Origin: Nissolia schottii
Lineage: Eukaryota > Streptophyta > Magnoliopsida > Fabales > Fabaceae
Direction of reading: 5' to 3'
Length of the DNA: 64,000 bases
Assembly (NCBI GenBank): GCA_003254905.1
Contig: QANU01110956.1
Coordinates: forward strand, 42,619 to 106,618
Shown: in pieces, positions 13,401-25,900 of the stretch
Layout: every line of letters starts with the position of its first letter
How positions within the stretch are numbered: position 1 is the first letter of the stretch
Position numbers and translations under genes: made by a program
The notes under the pieces: generated by a model
Seen by the model: only the letters and a program-made list of their open reading frames with translations
Databases searched by the model: none
Told to the model about the DNA's origin: nothing

Positions 13401-16400
13401 ACAACTATAATAATGAGGAAAAAAGAAAACAAAATGCCAAAAACTTCTAAGTCCATCTACCTTTTTTAGAGCCTCCTTATCCCCTTGCTTTTCCATTGCT
13501 AGGATATCTGGTGAATCAAGAGTGATCACTATCTGCTTCATGTCTTGCCTAAGTAAACTACATGCATATCTGTAAAGGAAAAAAAAAAATCGGTGTCAAC
13601 TTTATGAAACTCCCATATAAACAAATCCAGATGAATTCTTTTTTATGTACCCTATGTTGACTGCCGTTTCCATCTTGTCCCCAGTCAATACCCATAACTT
13701 GATTCCGGCCTTGGCAAGCTTATTAAGACATCCAGGAACCTGCACTTTCAAGTATACAGTGTGAACATCTAATCAAGAATGTAGTTAACAATGCTAATAA
13801 CCAGTTTTGTTTTGCCAGTTCTTATATTTCTTTATCGGTGTGCCTAAAGACGTGTCCAGGTAAATGCATAACTTTCCTAAATAAAGGTAAAAAAAAAGGT
13901 TCAAAATTTCATACTGACCCCCTTTTGCAGTCTATCCTCAACTGCTGTAGCACCAAGAAGTATCAGATTTCTTTCCATCTTATCAGCAGCCGCATCGACC
14001 AATGCATCTCGGTCTGCTCCTACAGAAGTTTTCACCTTTGAAAACTCCCTTTCCCACAACTTGTATTCTTCTTCACCAAGTTTGCGACATGTGACTACAA
14101 GGGTCCTTAAACCCGCCTCAGCGTATCGTTTGATATGATCTTTGGTTTCGGCCTCAAACTGCCTTCCATACTGGGAGAGCCTTTCAAACATAACACTGAA
14201 TATATGCAGGGAAATGCAAAATTTGACATCACTACATGCAACTTACTACTCACAACTCCATTATTTTTATAAAGCATGTGGATGTTGATTGAAACCTGTC
14301 TGCACCCTTGCATAGGAGCAATAATTGATTCTCCTCATTCCTCACTATCACTGACATTCTTTTGCGAGAACTGCTGAACTCTAGGACTTGTAAAAGCTGG
14401 TACACTCTACTCATCAAAATTAGATAACTTAAGTCAAACACAAATTTCGAAAAGCATGAAAGTGTGCCAAAAATTAAAATGTGGACAGTCAAATATTTTC
14501 CTAGAAAAATTTTAAATTAAATCACTTTCTCAGGGTAAGCCAGACTATGGATCAAAGATATCAAAGAGGTTCAAACCTATGACAGAAATTAAACATCAGA
14601 AATAAAGAAGAAAGAAAACAAACTATAAACAACCCATTCATTGCACTATAAAAAAAAAATCTATAAAATTCCAAAGCTGGATTTTCACTGAATTTGGGTT
14701 AAGATGACATGCTTAAAAGTTGGTAATTTCTTTGACAGTTGTGTGTTTCACTTCTATGGTATTCAATATTCTGATCTTTTTTATTTTACATTATACGTTT
14801 AGGTGAGTTCGGCATTGGACATTCTACCAAGTTCAAGCATTGGACATTATAAATTTGTTTTAGTGGGAAACAAGATCACACTATGTTGACAACAGAAGCT
14901 GAACTATTCTCTATTAAATAAAAATAATTGAATCTCATATTTGAGGTGATGATTATGACCAATGACATCACAGGGAGCTTATCAGCAAATAAAGTGGAAC
15001 TATATTGAAAAAATAAATAAAAAATACAAAATTGGTAAAAGGAGTTAGCCAACCTGTCAACCTTTTTTCCACTTTCATAGTTTAATTCATGCAATGATAT
15101 GCTTGTCTGTGTCCTAGCAAAAAGCTCAAAACCAAGTTCCTTTGCAGCTATGACAAAAGCGGCCTCATCAGGTGACTCGGCTTCGTAGGAAATTTCTCCA
15201 GACTCTTCATCTACATCTGGAATAGCCGTATGACAAATGGCTAACACTCGAAAGAATTTCTGTATGGTGTCTGAATGTGGCTCATTAACCCATTTCCCAT
15301 TCATTATGCGTTCATCTCTGAAGTTGAAGCCCTTAACTGGCTGCCATGAGTCCACAGCATTGCTATCCCGGCCTAAGAAATTAGATGATTCTCCATCAAC
15401 TTCAGATTCCTCATTCTCCCCTCTCCTTGCAAGTGCCTTCTCCACTTCTGTCATACCGCGTCCATATGGAATGCCTGCTATGGAGCATTTGACAAACTCC
15501 ATAGAGTTACATGTCAAAGTACCGGTTTTGTCGGACAATACGATTTCAACCTGACCAAGTTCCTCGTTCAAATTAGACGTGCGTGCACGAGCTGGCCTAT
15601 CAGTTTCTTCATAATACATTTCCTGGTCTTGGTTGATGAAAATACTCTGAAGAACTTTCACCATCTCTATGGACACATAAAGTGATATTGGAATTAGGTA
15701 TCCGTACAACATAAGGGCAGTTAAAAAATGAAGAGCAGCAGAAAGTGTCGCCCTTCGAGGATCATAAAAGACTGTTGTATTGTCTGGACGAAGATACCAT
15801 CTTCTAGACCTGCCAGCACTGATATCCATTTTTGTCTCAACGCCAAAATAGACAGAGCCAATAAAGGATATCAAAATCAAGGTACTGAAGAGGATATATA
15901 TTATATTATCCATTTTTCTCTCTATCTTGCTTCTCTTGGATGGAGGATCAACAGAATTCTGCATCACTTTTGTATCATGGCCAGTAAAGATTACAACGCC
16001 ATAGATATATTCAGTGTTTTTCAGCTTCGAATCTCTTAAAAGGATCTGCTGCAAGGAAAGAGGATATTCTTTACCCTCATACTGTAAACTTCCAACAAAT
16101 GAGTACAGATTTTCATTAGGATCCTCACATTTGACCATAGCCCTAAACTTTTGGATAGATTTCTCATCATGAAGATGACTTGTTGCCTCCAAGGCATGCT
16201 TTAATTTTAGATTAGTTTCTCCATCAAGATTCATTGTCTCGACATAGCAAACCCCATCCTCATAGCTAGACGAAAGCAGAAGAATATCAGCAGGAAAGTA
16301 TTCATCCTTATTCACCTTAACGATATCGCCAACATGAAGCTTCTTCCACCTAGTCTTCACAAATGTATAATTTCTCCCATATACCTGAACCTTTCGGTTG

Positions 16401-17948
16401 TTTGCCTCTATATCCTGAAGAAATTAAAGAAATTCAGCAAGGAACACCTTTAGTCCATATAATATGGGATATCAATGGAAAGAGGAAACTTCCCAGCACA
16501 CAAAAATATTTAAAAGAAATCAATTGAAAAAAGTGATTCTTAAGTCTTAAGAGAACACAAGATTCAAGCACATCCAAAGCAAATCACCAACAGAAAAAGA
16601 ATATGCACAAAAACAGGCAAACAAATTATGTAGACATAAAGCAGTGCTTAATTATATATTCCAGAATGATATGGAACATTGTTGTTTCCCAGAATCATAT
16701 TTCCAGGAGTAAGAAGATGAACACTTTCTGCCACATATTAGAATGCACTCGGAATTATATCAGAAGTGTTCGAGGAGAGTAAAAACAAAAATTTGTGATC
16801 TACATTCCAAAACAAAAATTTGTGATCTACATTCCTGTTTCAACTTTCAAGAAACAGAAGAGTATTGGGATACACTGATAAGACTATAACACTGTTTAAT
16901 AACTGTGCATTGTAAGATAATGGAGCTAACAAAAATCTTCTAACATTATATTTCCAGTGGAATTCAGGTGGATCTTTTTTTATGTGATTAATAGTGCATA
17001 TGAGCATGCACTAGATCTTATTGACAGCCTTTAACAAAAGCTCAATTCCACCATCTGAAATAAATGGCATTGCCCAATTAACAATCTCATACCAGCGTAA
17101 CTTTACCACTTCTACTAGTTCATCAAGAGTATTAAGAGGTAAATTACATCCATTTTCACTTCATTCATAACTTGTAATTCAAAACCACAACACAATTGCA
17201 AGCTTACTCATAGACCTGGACCTATATAGAAACTTCCCCCTCAGGGAGAGGGGGTAAAATTGGTGGTGCAGGATGAAAAGTGTATAAAGGAGTAAACCTT
17301 CAAATTTGCCCCTAAGGTTGGCAACCTCGATCAAGTTTGTATTCAAGCTATGAAAAGTAACAAATTCACCCCAAGGTTGTTAAAAATCGATCAAATTAGT
17401 ATTCGGTGTCGGTCAAGTTAGTCCCTCTCAAGTGACAAATTTGGTACTTTTTATAGCTTAGAGACAAACTTGACCAATACTGCCAACCTTAGGGACGAAT
17501 TTGAAGACTCGTGTATAAAGTGTACAGAATTGAAAGAAACATAGTGAAACATTACCTGTTTTCTCCTCCTCCAATCTTCCACAGCTTCTTTGGCCATAGT
17601 AGCACCAATCACAACAACCAAGGGTGCAACAATGCTAAGAGCAGTATAAGGAGCCAATGGACTAAATGAGACACAAGCAACAATAAGAAAGTAGATATTT
17701 GCAACCCTCCTAAACTGCTCAAACAAAGATTTAGGAACAAAACTAAAAGCTGTGTACTTGGTTGTTGAGACATAATTGCCCCTATAATTCAGCTGAACTG
17801 CTTCAGGGTTATCAGGATCGTTGCAGTGCACAATCCTTGAGTACCCTCTCTGCCCAATTTGGGAATGGCCATCTCCAAAGGAAGATTTCAAACATGAAAA
17901 TGTTAATAGCTTGCTAAAATGTATCCTCTTCTTGATCCCTTCAGGCAT
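10433..17948 (-). CDS. P4-type ATPase, phospholipid flippase (ALA8-12-like), 1193 aa
   Basis: It should flip phospholipids across membranes at the cost of ATP, normally with an ALIS/Cdc50 beta subunit. The exons on the minus strand are 17556-17948, 15054-16414, 14296-14406, 13919-14195, 13651-13739, 13461-13569, 13146-13376, 12898-13023, 12100-12198, 11643-11834 and 10433-11026. All phases close, giving 1192 sense codons plus a stop by my count (about 1193 residues). That is the usual family length. Visible motifs in order are: the N-terminal entry to TM1-2 ([18 protein letters not shown]), the A-domain [10 protein letters not shown] typical of P4 pumps, [10 protein letters not shown] in TM4, the phosphorylation site [26 protein letters not shown] in the hinge, and a C-terminal block of TM helices. 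The start [14 protein letters not shown] fits the ALA8-12 clade as I remember it. A pyrimidine-rich 5' UTR with an intron probably reaches about 18660. All key residues are present and no break is seen. Confidence 0.95.
12656..12827. mobile_element. Tourist-like MITE in a flippase intron
   Basis: The 172-bp element folds into one long hairpin. The left arm begins tggtgtgtttggtttcag, and the right arm read backwards begins cggtgtgttttcagtc. Both then share cctgttt(t)c(t)aggattttgtgaagga. The trinucleotide TAA flanks both sides (12653-12655 and 12828-12830), the PIF/Harbinger target signature. It lies in the intron between exons 12898-13023 and 12100-12198, well away from the splice sites. Confidence 0.75.
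16784..16836. repeat. 26-bp tandem duplication
   Basis: The phrase acaaaaatttgtgatctaca appears twice in immediate succession in the first coding intron of the flippase gene. It looks like replication slippage, with no sign of function. Confidence 0.7.
17290..17510. mobile_element. MULE-type MITE in flippase intron 1
   Basis: The arms are inverted. The left arm is gagtaaaccttcaaatttgc. The right arm read backwards is gagtcttcaaattcgtcc, and both go on with ctaaggttggca and gtcaagtttgt-like sequence. The 10-mer gtgtataaag flanks both ends (17280-17289 and 17511-17520). A 9-11 bp duplication with a GAG start fits Mutator-type elements. It lies about 45 bases from the donor end of the first coding exon (17556). 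Confidence 0.72.
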
Positions 17949-18665
17949 TTTTTTTTCCCTCTCTCCAAAAGCACTTATAAATCAAAGCATTCCAAACAAA
18001 CCCTCAAATTCTCCCAAAAAATCACAATTCACAAAGCACCTCTTCAAGCACAGATTTTTTGGTCCTCAGAAAGAACACTCTCACTTACTTTATGAAGATT
18101 AAGAACACTAAAGTAGAAGGGAATAAAAAATAATAATAACAAAAAGGACAAAAAATAATTAGGCCAACCCCTTTTACCTAAAAATGGGTACACTTGACAA
18201 ACATGGACACACCCAACATGACAAGCCAAGGAAAAAAACCAGCTTGATTAGCAGAATGAGCTTAGAATACATTCTCAGAGCTTCATTGTTATAATAACCA
18301 AAAAAAAAAAAGGTTGTTGAACTAAAAATGCCCTATGAAAAAACTACCAAACTAAAAATTACAAACAGCAGTTATAGATTCATTCAAGTTCACACAAGAA
18401 AAATCATCAAACACATCTGAAGCAAGGTTGAAACTCCTCCAAGTTTGTGTAGTTTCTTTTTTGGAAATTCCTTGCTCTCAATGAAAGCTGCTGCCAGAAA
18501 TGTCTCTTCCTTGCAGGTTCAACCGAATTGGAGAGAGAGAAAATTGAAAGAGAGAGAAGGAAAAAGGTGTGACCTTGGTGTGAGGAGTAGCAGTTAACTT
18601 TGCCGCTAGTATAAGCAAGCAAAAAAACAAATTGAGACAGACAGAGAAAATCAGAAAACATTGAT
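17949..18665 (-). promoter_or_regulatory. 5' UTR and probable leader exon of the flippase gene
   Basis: Upstream of the ATG the minus strand is rich in CT runs (tttctctctctccaattcgg near 18530), as in plant leaders. A first untranslated exon near 18400-18660 followed by an intron is plausible, but the sequence alone does not prove it. Confidence 0.35.
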
Positions 18666-20192
18666 AGAACCGACTACCCCATCAAGGTCATTACTATTAT
18701 TTTTGGTATTACTGCCTTCATTTATCGTATTCTTCCTTTCATTCATTTCATTTAAAGACCATGGTGTTTCAGAATATAAATGTACGCAATTTTATTTTAG
18801 CAAATAAAAATATTCTTTTTTTAAAGTTTTAAATCACCGGATAATAACTTTAACCATGAGACTTAGCATTGATGATAATTATCTAAATTCTTTAAGTATT
18901 TAGTCACCACAATATATGTATACAGATAATCTTGTGATTAAAGATATATTAACTTTAATTAACTCAAATTCTTAACGAGATTAGTTACTATTTGTGACAA
19001 TAGATAATTTAGACTTCACAACTGAAATTTGGAAGAAGAAAAAAGTATTAATATTTTTTGTCTTATAATTAACTATAATTTTTTCCTTTTTAATTTATTG
19101 ATAAATTAATGTATTTAAATAAATATATATTCAAATAAATTATTTTTTAAAATTTGAAGAAGAAGAAAAAGTAAAAGTTAGAATTAATTTACGAAGGAAG
19201 TACATAATTGTGTGGAAAAAAAAGAACAGAAAGAGACCAAAACAGAAAAAAGGCACCAAACATTAGACACACAAAACACAAGAGAGTGAGACTGAATTGG
19301 GATACAAGTCTTTCTTTGTTTTGCATGTAGTGAAAGAGTTGGAATTGAATGGGGAAAAAGTTGATAGTATATGCGTCACCACCAATCCACACACACAAAG
19401 AAAGAAAGAAAACGTAATTCCTTGTTGCCATGTTACACGTGTTGTTTAACATTTGACAGCAACAAAGCCCTGACCCCTGATACAGATAGATACGCCCCCC
19501 CTTCGTCCTACTAACCACTACTTATACGTGTCTTCAATTTTTTTGCATTATGCTGCACATGTTGATGAGCTTCAAAGACTTTGGCATAAAATATGTGTGT
19601 GTGTGTGTGTTACAATTATTATTAATACTAAAATGAACTCAGCCTAACATGTTTATTTTTATAATTAAGTTGTTACTAATAAGTAATTTTGCAGTCAAAT
19701 AATTGTATTTTTGTTTGTTGCCAAGTTGTATATGTTAAAAATTGAGGATAAGTACGCTTAATTTCAATTTCGTGTAGTTGGATGGTAGTTGAATTTTTTA
19801 TACCAACCATATGAAACAAGTAAAGGAGTCACATCACAACCTCACACCTATTAATAAAAGGACCGGTGAAATAGACACATGGAAGATGATAAAGTTTTAA
19901 TGTGAATATATTTAAAAAATTAGAAAAAGTTCAGGATATTATTATTACCATGCCAAGTCATGCTGAGCCCATGCGACCATGCATAATAATTTTTTACCCA
20001 TGCACCAACAGCTCATGTCCCGGGCATGTGCCAAGCATATGCAAAGCACCTGCTTGCATTAATGGGCATGAGAAAATTCTATATTATTGGCTTCTTCCTC
20101 CATGGCTTCCCTCATAAATCCCATAAGAAAATTGTTAATTTTCCACATTTTTTTACCGAGATTTTCGGATGTTACAAATTTTCGTTGAAGGT

Positions 20193-20513
20193 AAGGTTGT
20201 CAAAAAGGTCGGTCATTTAGACTTAACCTGTAGTAATCTCACGGGTTAAATAGATTTTTAATTTTTTGTGAGTCAAATTTTATATATTTAGTCCTTCTAT
20301 TTAATGTGGGCAAGCGAGTTAGTCAGCAGGTTATGCATATTTTAACACTAAATGAGTTAGATTAACATGTTTAAGCCTAACTTGTTTAACCACATGTTAA
20401 ACAAATCAATTTAAATGGATTTTTTATTTTATTTTTGCATATTAACTTTAAAATATTTAGTATGTTCACTTAATTAGGTAAATGGATCAAACCATCCTCG
20501 TTTTGACAGCCTT
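20193..20513. mobile_element. Possible hAT-like MITE
   Basis: The left end aaggttgtcaaaaaggtcgg and the right end, read backwards, aaggctgtcaaaacgaggat form imperfect terminal inverted repeats about 20 bp long. Non-coding AT-rich sequence lies between them. No convincing 8-bp target duplication was found, so the boundaries are tentative. Confidence 0.4.
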
Positions 20514-20796
20514 CATTATGGGTAATATTTGGGATACACAAATTTATTTTGCCATCCTAAATTTTGTCACCATGATCCACATTACATCCGAAGGTAATTC
20601 CTTTACCTTCCCTTCCCCGCCCACTTAAAAAATTCTTTATAACAAAGACACACTTTTTAATGTGTTGAGTTCCTTCGCACTTAGGGGGGTTGAGACCAAC
20701 CTTGACTCATTTGAAGGCTTGGGAATTGGGAAACTTCCAAACTTGGCATGCCCACGAGTCATGAGGCCAACATGTTTGAAACTCAAGGTTAAGAAA

Positions 20797-20798
<2 letters not shown>

Positions 20799-20837
<39 letters not shown>
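20799..20837. repeat. (AAT)n microsatellite
   Basis: About 13 uninterrupted ATA/AAT triplets in spacer sequence. Confidence 0.95.
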
Positions 20838-20838
<1 letters not shown>

Positions 20839-21214
20839 TAATGGATAATTAAGTGAAAAAATAAAAACAAAAACATTACATAAATTTATCTCTCAAAGTG
20901 TTAAACAAAAATCAATGTTGCGCATAGGTGGATATATACTACAAAAGACTATGACTTTATACTGTCAGTTAAGAAGATAAGTCATTTACACCGAAAAGAA
21001 TTAGTCTCCGTTTTAAACAAAAGATGAATGTTTGAATTGACGCGTGAACTTTTTATCGGTATCTACATTGATCTCTCAACAAAAAAGTTTTTAGTTAGTC
21101 CGTGAGTGCTCTTAATTGGTCTTTGAATATTTTAAATAAAAAGGACTAATGAGGGTAACACTCCCTAATTAAGGATTTATATTTTAGAGATCAACGTGAA
21201 TACTAATAAAAAGT

Positions 21215-22962
21215 TGGGGGAATGCCCACATAGATCCCTAAACTTTTCCACGTTGTCCACATAGGTACCTAAACTGTTAAACATCTTAAGTGAACGAGTT
21301 AAAGAGGTACAAAAAATACAAGAAATAGACAAAGAGCAAAAAAAGAACGGTGTTATATTATCAGAGTTGTATATGAGTACAAAGGAGTCAACGTCTATTT
21401 ATAGGCTAGGTAGAGAATAAAGTAATAATGACAATAATCAAATTAAATCAAGTGTAAATCAATTAGAAATAAATCTAAGATATTAAATTATTCTTAACAC
21501 CCTCCCTCAAACTAAAGCTTCTCGAGCTTTAAGCTTGTCACAGTTCAACGGAGATTTGAGTGGGGCAAAACCAACAAAACGACAACAGTGGTCAAGAGTA
21601 ACTAGCGAAGGTAACAGTGGCTGGGCGTAACCAGCGAAGGCAACAGTGGCTGGGCAGAACCAGCGAAGGCAACAGCGATGCTTGGCCGAAACCAACAAAG
21701 GTAACAACAATAAGCAACAATTGAGACTAGGCGGAGGTAGCAATGGGCAACATTGAGACTGCGCATAGGCGGTAAGGGAAAAAATGGAGAACGTATGATT
21801 TTATGAGTAATGAAATCAACAAGAGAAGCGGGAATATGGGTTCAAGGTGGGAACCATGGCTCTGATACTATGTTAAACATCTTAAGTGAACGAATTAAAG
21901 GGGCACGGAAAATACAAGAAATAGACAAAAAGCAAAAAAAATTAACGGTGTTATATTATCAGAGTTGTATATGAGTACAAAGGAGTCAACGCCTATTTAT
22001 AGGCTAGGTAGAGAATAGAGTAATAATGACAATAATCAAATTAAATCGAGTAAATCAATTAGAAATAAATCTAAGATACTAAATTATTCTTAACATAAAC
22101 AAAAAAAACACCTCATAGATGCCTGAACTTTTTCATCGTCCTCTCTTCCTCAATTCTCCATCCTCCATGGCAGCTGCAACTTGCTACCATCTTTCATCAT
22201 AATCTTATTTCACCCACCAAACCCATTTCACACTCTCACTAGCCTTCATTGTTCACCGCCTACCCCAACCCTCTCCTCTCCAGCAAGATCTCCATCATCA
22301 CGCACTCACCGCCACCCATTTTCTCCCTAAACTTTTTTGTTTTGGCTACTTCAAAACGATGAGCCCAACACCAAGAGGCTGAAAAGCTCATCCCCAAATC
22401 TATGAGGCCAACACCATGACGAAAATTGCCCCTTACTTCTCCAGCTTTTATCTTGTTCTGCCCTTTTGATGGATTTGGTCTCTACAATTTGGGGATTTGT
22501 TGATTTAGGATTCATAATGATTTTAGTGTTGTTGTTGATTTGTTGATTTAAGTTTCAGAATGGTACTAGGGTTCTACTTTGGAATTTGGGAATTTGTTGA
22601 TTATGTGACATTATGTGTTATGATTTATTCAACAATTATTCACAAGCTGAGTTTCAACTTGGTTCCGATATAATTTCTATTGGATTGTAAATTGCAAGTA
22701 GTAGGTAATGATTAGAGATTTTTGGTGGAAAAAATAAGATGACAATGGAAGATGGTAGCAAGTTGCAACTGCAATGGAGGATGGGAAAGTGAGGAAGAGA
22801 AGGCGAGTTAACAACCACTCGTGCTGCTATGACATCACAAACAGACGACAAGATGAATAGGGAAACGACGAAAAATTTTAGGGACTTATGAAGGGCTTTT
22901 TTTTGTTTAGGAACTTATGTTGACAACGCGAAAATTTTCAAGGACATATGTAGGCATTCCTC
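21215..22962. mobile_element. MULE-like element with long terminal inverted repeats, hosting a TRIM
   Basis: The left end (ggaatgcccacatagatccc, then taaacttttccacgttgtcc) is mirrored at the right end (read backwards: ggaatgcctacatatgtcc, then cgcgttgtcaacataagttc). The inner arms also match: ccatggcagctgcaacttgc near 22165 mirrors ccattgcagttgcaacttgc, read backwards, near 22770. The arms are therefore roughly 150-250 bp once the inserted TRIM is left out. The 9-mer ataaaaagt flanks both ends (21206-21214 and 22963-22971), the Mutator signature. No transposase frame is present, so the element is non-autonomous. Confidence 0.68.
21275..22095 (-). mobile_element. TRIM (miniature LTR retrotransposon) with both LTRs and a TSD
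   Basis: Two direct repeats of 225 bp (21275-21499 and 21871-22095) run from TGTTAA to TTAACA and flank about 370 bp of internal DNA. Read on the minus strand, the right LTR is followed by tagtatcagagcc, one base off the initiator-Met tRNA primer site common in Copia-like elements. The left LTR is preceded by the purine tract gagggaggg. The 5-mer taaac flanks both sides (21270-21274 and 22096-22100). The interior has no gag or pol; it holds short tandem units around accagcgaaggcaacagtgg. The element looks structurally whole for a TRIM. The LTRs differ at roughly 10 sites, or 4-5%, suggesting an age of about two million years at a common plant rate. It sits inside the MULE-like element at 21215-22962. 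Confidence 0.85.
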
Positions 22963-22971
22963 ATAAAAAGT

Positions 22972-25900
22972 GCAAAGACTAATTAGGGGATCCCCTAAAC
23001 AAAAATATAACATTGAACTCTTTACTCTAATTTTTCTAATAAACGTCTAACATGTTTAATTTTTTTTTTGGTACATTAAGTTTTTTTTTACATATCCAAC
23101 ATGTTTAATTGGTGTAAGTCATTTGGCATTAGTTAACATTTAAATTTCAATTATTCATTTTAAGTAGATTTTCATATGCAAGTCATGTGAATGTTGTAAA
23201 AAAAAAAAGGCTTTATTTCCATGATAAATCGAAACGGTTGAAACCAAATCAAGAAGAAAAATAGTCTATATTAGTGGAAAACGAAAAACTATTTTGGAAA
23301 CGTAATTTATCAGTTTACAAATTAATTTATCCACTCCTATGAATAATACTTGACATTTTTCTTGTTATTTTGTTCCTCAAATTATTGAGTGTCATTACTA
23401 AGGATAACAATGGACAAGATGGGAGCAGGTGTTCCATTACCCATCCCTGTCAAGTTTTTCATTACTCATCCCCATCCTGATTACTCAAATCTCGTCCATT
23501 TTTTGCCATATGCCCGACGGATTGTTATTTTTTGTCTCATACCCAAATATGTGAGTTTATGTCTACCTTATACCAGTTGCGCTAGCCCCAAATTTCCCAT
23601 TCTTTTAGAGAATTTTTCTTCTTTTTTTCGTAACAATCTAACTATTGACAAGTTTTAAAACAAAAAAAAAAAAGTATACTTTCTATATCTACAAACTAAT
23701 TAAAAATCTATATTGTATATAAGTGTATACATTTTTTTTTATATGTCCATGTGTGTGTTGTGTGTATATATTTATTTATTTATTTGGGACAGGTTTGGAG
23801 CAAAAAATAAGACAGATATTCCAAAAGTTAGACCTGCCTTAAACTCAAAATAATACAAACTAATTTTTTAACTCATCTCAAAACTCATTCATTTGAATGG
23901 GACAGGGCAGGATGAGAGTGGCAGGGCGAATTGTCATTCATAAAGATAAATAGATTGGTTTGTTAGACCTCGCAAGAATTACTAATAGAAAAAGAATGTA
24001 TATACCATACATATATAGTACGAAGTTCCTATTGCCATAGATAGTAAGGTCGTTTTCGGTGTTTCATTCTAATCTAACTCTTGGCTGCATTTATTGTTGG
24101 TAGATGGATGATCCTTGTCGTTGCGCTTTTTACTGCTCTACAGCGTCGGCTCAAAAACGACATTGGTTGGGACTAGGAGAGTGAGATGAGATCTATTAAT
24201 TAATTTATTTAATTAATCGATGGTGATGGTACCATACGGTAGTACAACATGTGGTCCTGAATGGTCCACGTGTCAAGAAGTTCCCACTCATCCACCGGGG
24301 GCCACGTCAGCAGGGGAAAAAAAAACGCCAGGAGTAGTTAGTAGAAACATGTGTCCTATGGGACGGTGACCCTGGAAGCTATGACCTGCCATAGACGTGA
24401 TGTCCACTTTATAGGTATAGATAGTAGTCAAGTCACGCACCCCTTTTTTATCATATTAACATTGTTATATTCATTTATTTAATATTCAAAGGATGGATGT
24501 GGTGTTCATTTATATTTTATTAATTATTTTAATATAATCTAATTTATTAATAAATACGAATTACTTATCTTTTCTTTGCTCCTGTTGCTTTCGGGTCTAA
24601 CTTCAATTTTTCCCCTAACCTCTCTTTTTCTCTTTCTTCCTATTTGCATTTTTTCCATGTGAGGTACAAAAAAAAATTATCTAGTCAATTTTCAACTGAG
24701 TCTACGAGAAGAAACTCAGTTCCATTTGTTGGCTTCTTTTAGATTCCATTATTAAAAAATAATACTTTTTTTATGCGATTAAAAAATATTGCTACTCGCA
24801 ATCATTATTTTATGTTTGTAAAATTGTTAATTATTATTATTTAATTTTGGTCAAGTTCGAATTTATATTTGTGTAATTAGTTTTAAGAAATGAGTAACTT
24901 AATTAGACCTCAAAATTAATTCAATGGTGAGAGTTATCTTAATATTATAAAGAGTATTTAAATTATTTGTAAGCAATATAGAACCCTCATGCCTATGATT
25001 AGATATTTGAAGCATGAAGTTTACAAAACTAGACATATACATTGACGTCGGTTAGTGATCTTAAGATAATGTCTTATATTATGAGTGACCCAACTCAATT
25101 TTAAGATTGTGTTTAATATAAAAGACAAGATATGATAATAAAGGCAGAAAATTCATGTTCTTCTGAGACCCCAATTTTGTGTTTTTCAGACAAAAAATTT
25201 CTATGCCTTCTATTTTTGCTTCAACAAAATACAGAAAATATAATAAGTTTCTGTTTTCATATTACTGCTATGGTGCACCATGGAAGTTCAGCTGCATCGT
25301 GCATTGCGTGATCTAAGCTTTACTATAATACTCGTGTGGAAACATTACATACATGACCTCGCACTTGAAACTATGTCTATCATCTTGTGTGGAAAAACAT
25401 TTTAGTCTTTTTATTCTTATTAATAATTTATATTTACTCCAAGGGGAAAAAAAAATCTTATATTACATTTAATTGAATTTCAGTATTTTATAATCACATT
25501 TAAATCAAACCTCGGTTGTTGAGAGTATCAATATTACACTTAAAAACGCAACAAGCTTTTGGATGGATTCCAAACTTATACTATACACTCCTCTAGACTC
25601 TATTTTTGGTTTTGGTTCGAAAAGTCTTGAGACGTGACTTTTAATTAACAGTTCTAATCTTATATTGATTTAATTTGTTTGGATGACACCGAAGTTATAT
25701 TCTTTTCAGTGTCGCACCCAAGAAAAAATTGCGTTTATTTTAGTAAAGATATTTGGAATCGTGCATTTAAATGGTGAAGATTGTTAAGATCACTTTCAAC
25801 CAGTGATGTGTTCCTTTTCTCACTACTTTAAAATTACTGTGAATGAAGTTTGAATAAAGAAGATAAAATGTGTTAGTCGGCTTTTTATACAAAGTCTTGG

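Larger units (their letters stand above)
18670..21045. other. AT-rich intergenic spacer
   Basis: No exon-like reading frame is seen. It includes a TG run near 19592-19610, a cluster of CATG(C) motifs at 19945-20075, a possible hAT-like MITE at about 20193-20513 and an ATA triplet repeat at 20799-20837. A PPT-rich CT stretch near 20595-20625 has no other feature. Confidence 0.5.
21040..22995. mobile_element. Outer, older inverted-repeat element around the MULE-like insert
   Basis: The text gtgaactttttatcggtatc plus tacattgatctctc near 21046-21080 is mirrored by gagatcaacgtgaatactaa plus taaaaagtt at 21188-21215. The piece right of the MULE (gcaaagactaattaggggat) looks like a continuation. The MULE-like element therefore seems to have landed in an older short repeat. 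Boundaries are approximate. Confidence 0.35.

Noticed and set aside
15237-16039. Plus-strand frames opposite the flippase exon
   Set aside because: They are shadows of the long exon 15054-16414 on the minus strand.
23389-23658. An 89-codon plus-strand frame
   Set aside because: It lies in a probable old hAT-like repeat and has no domain.
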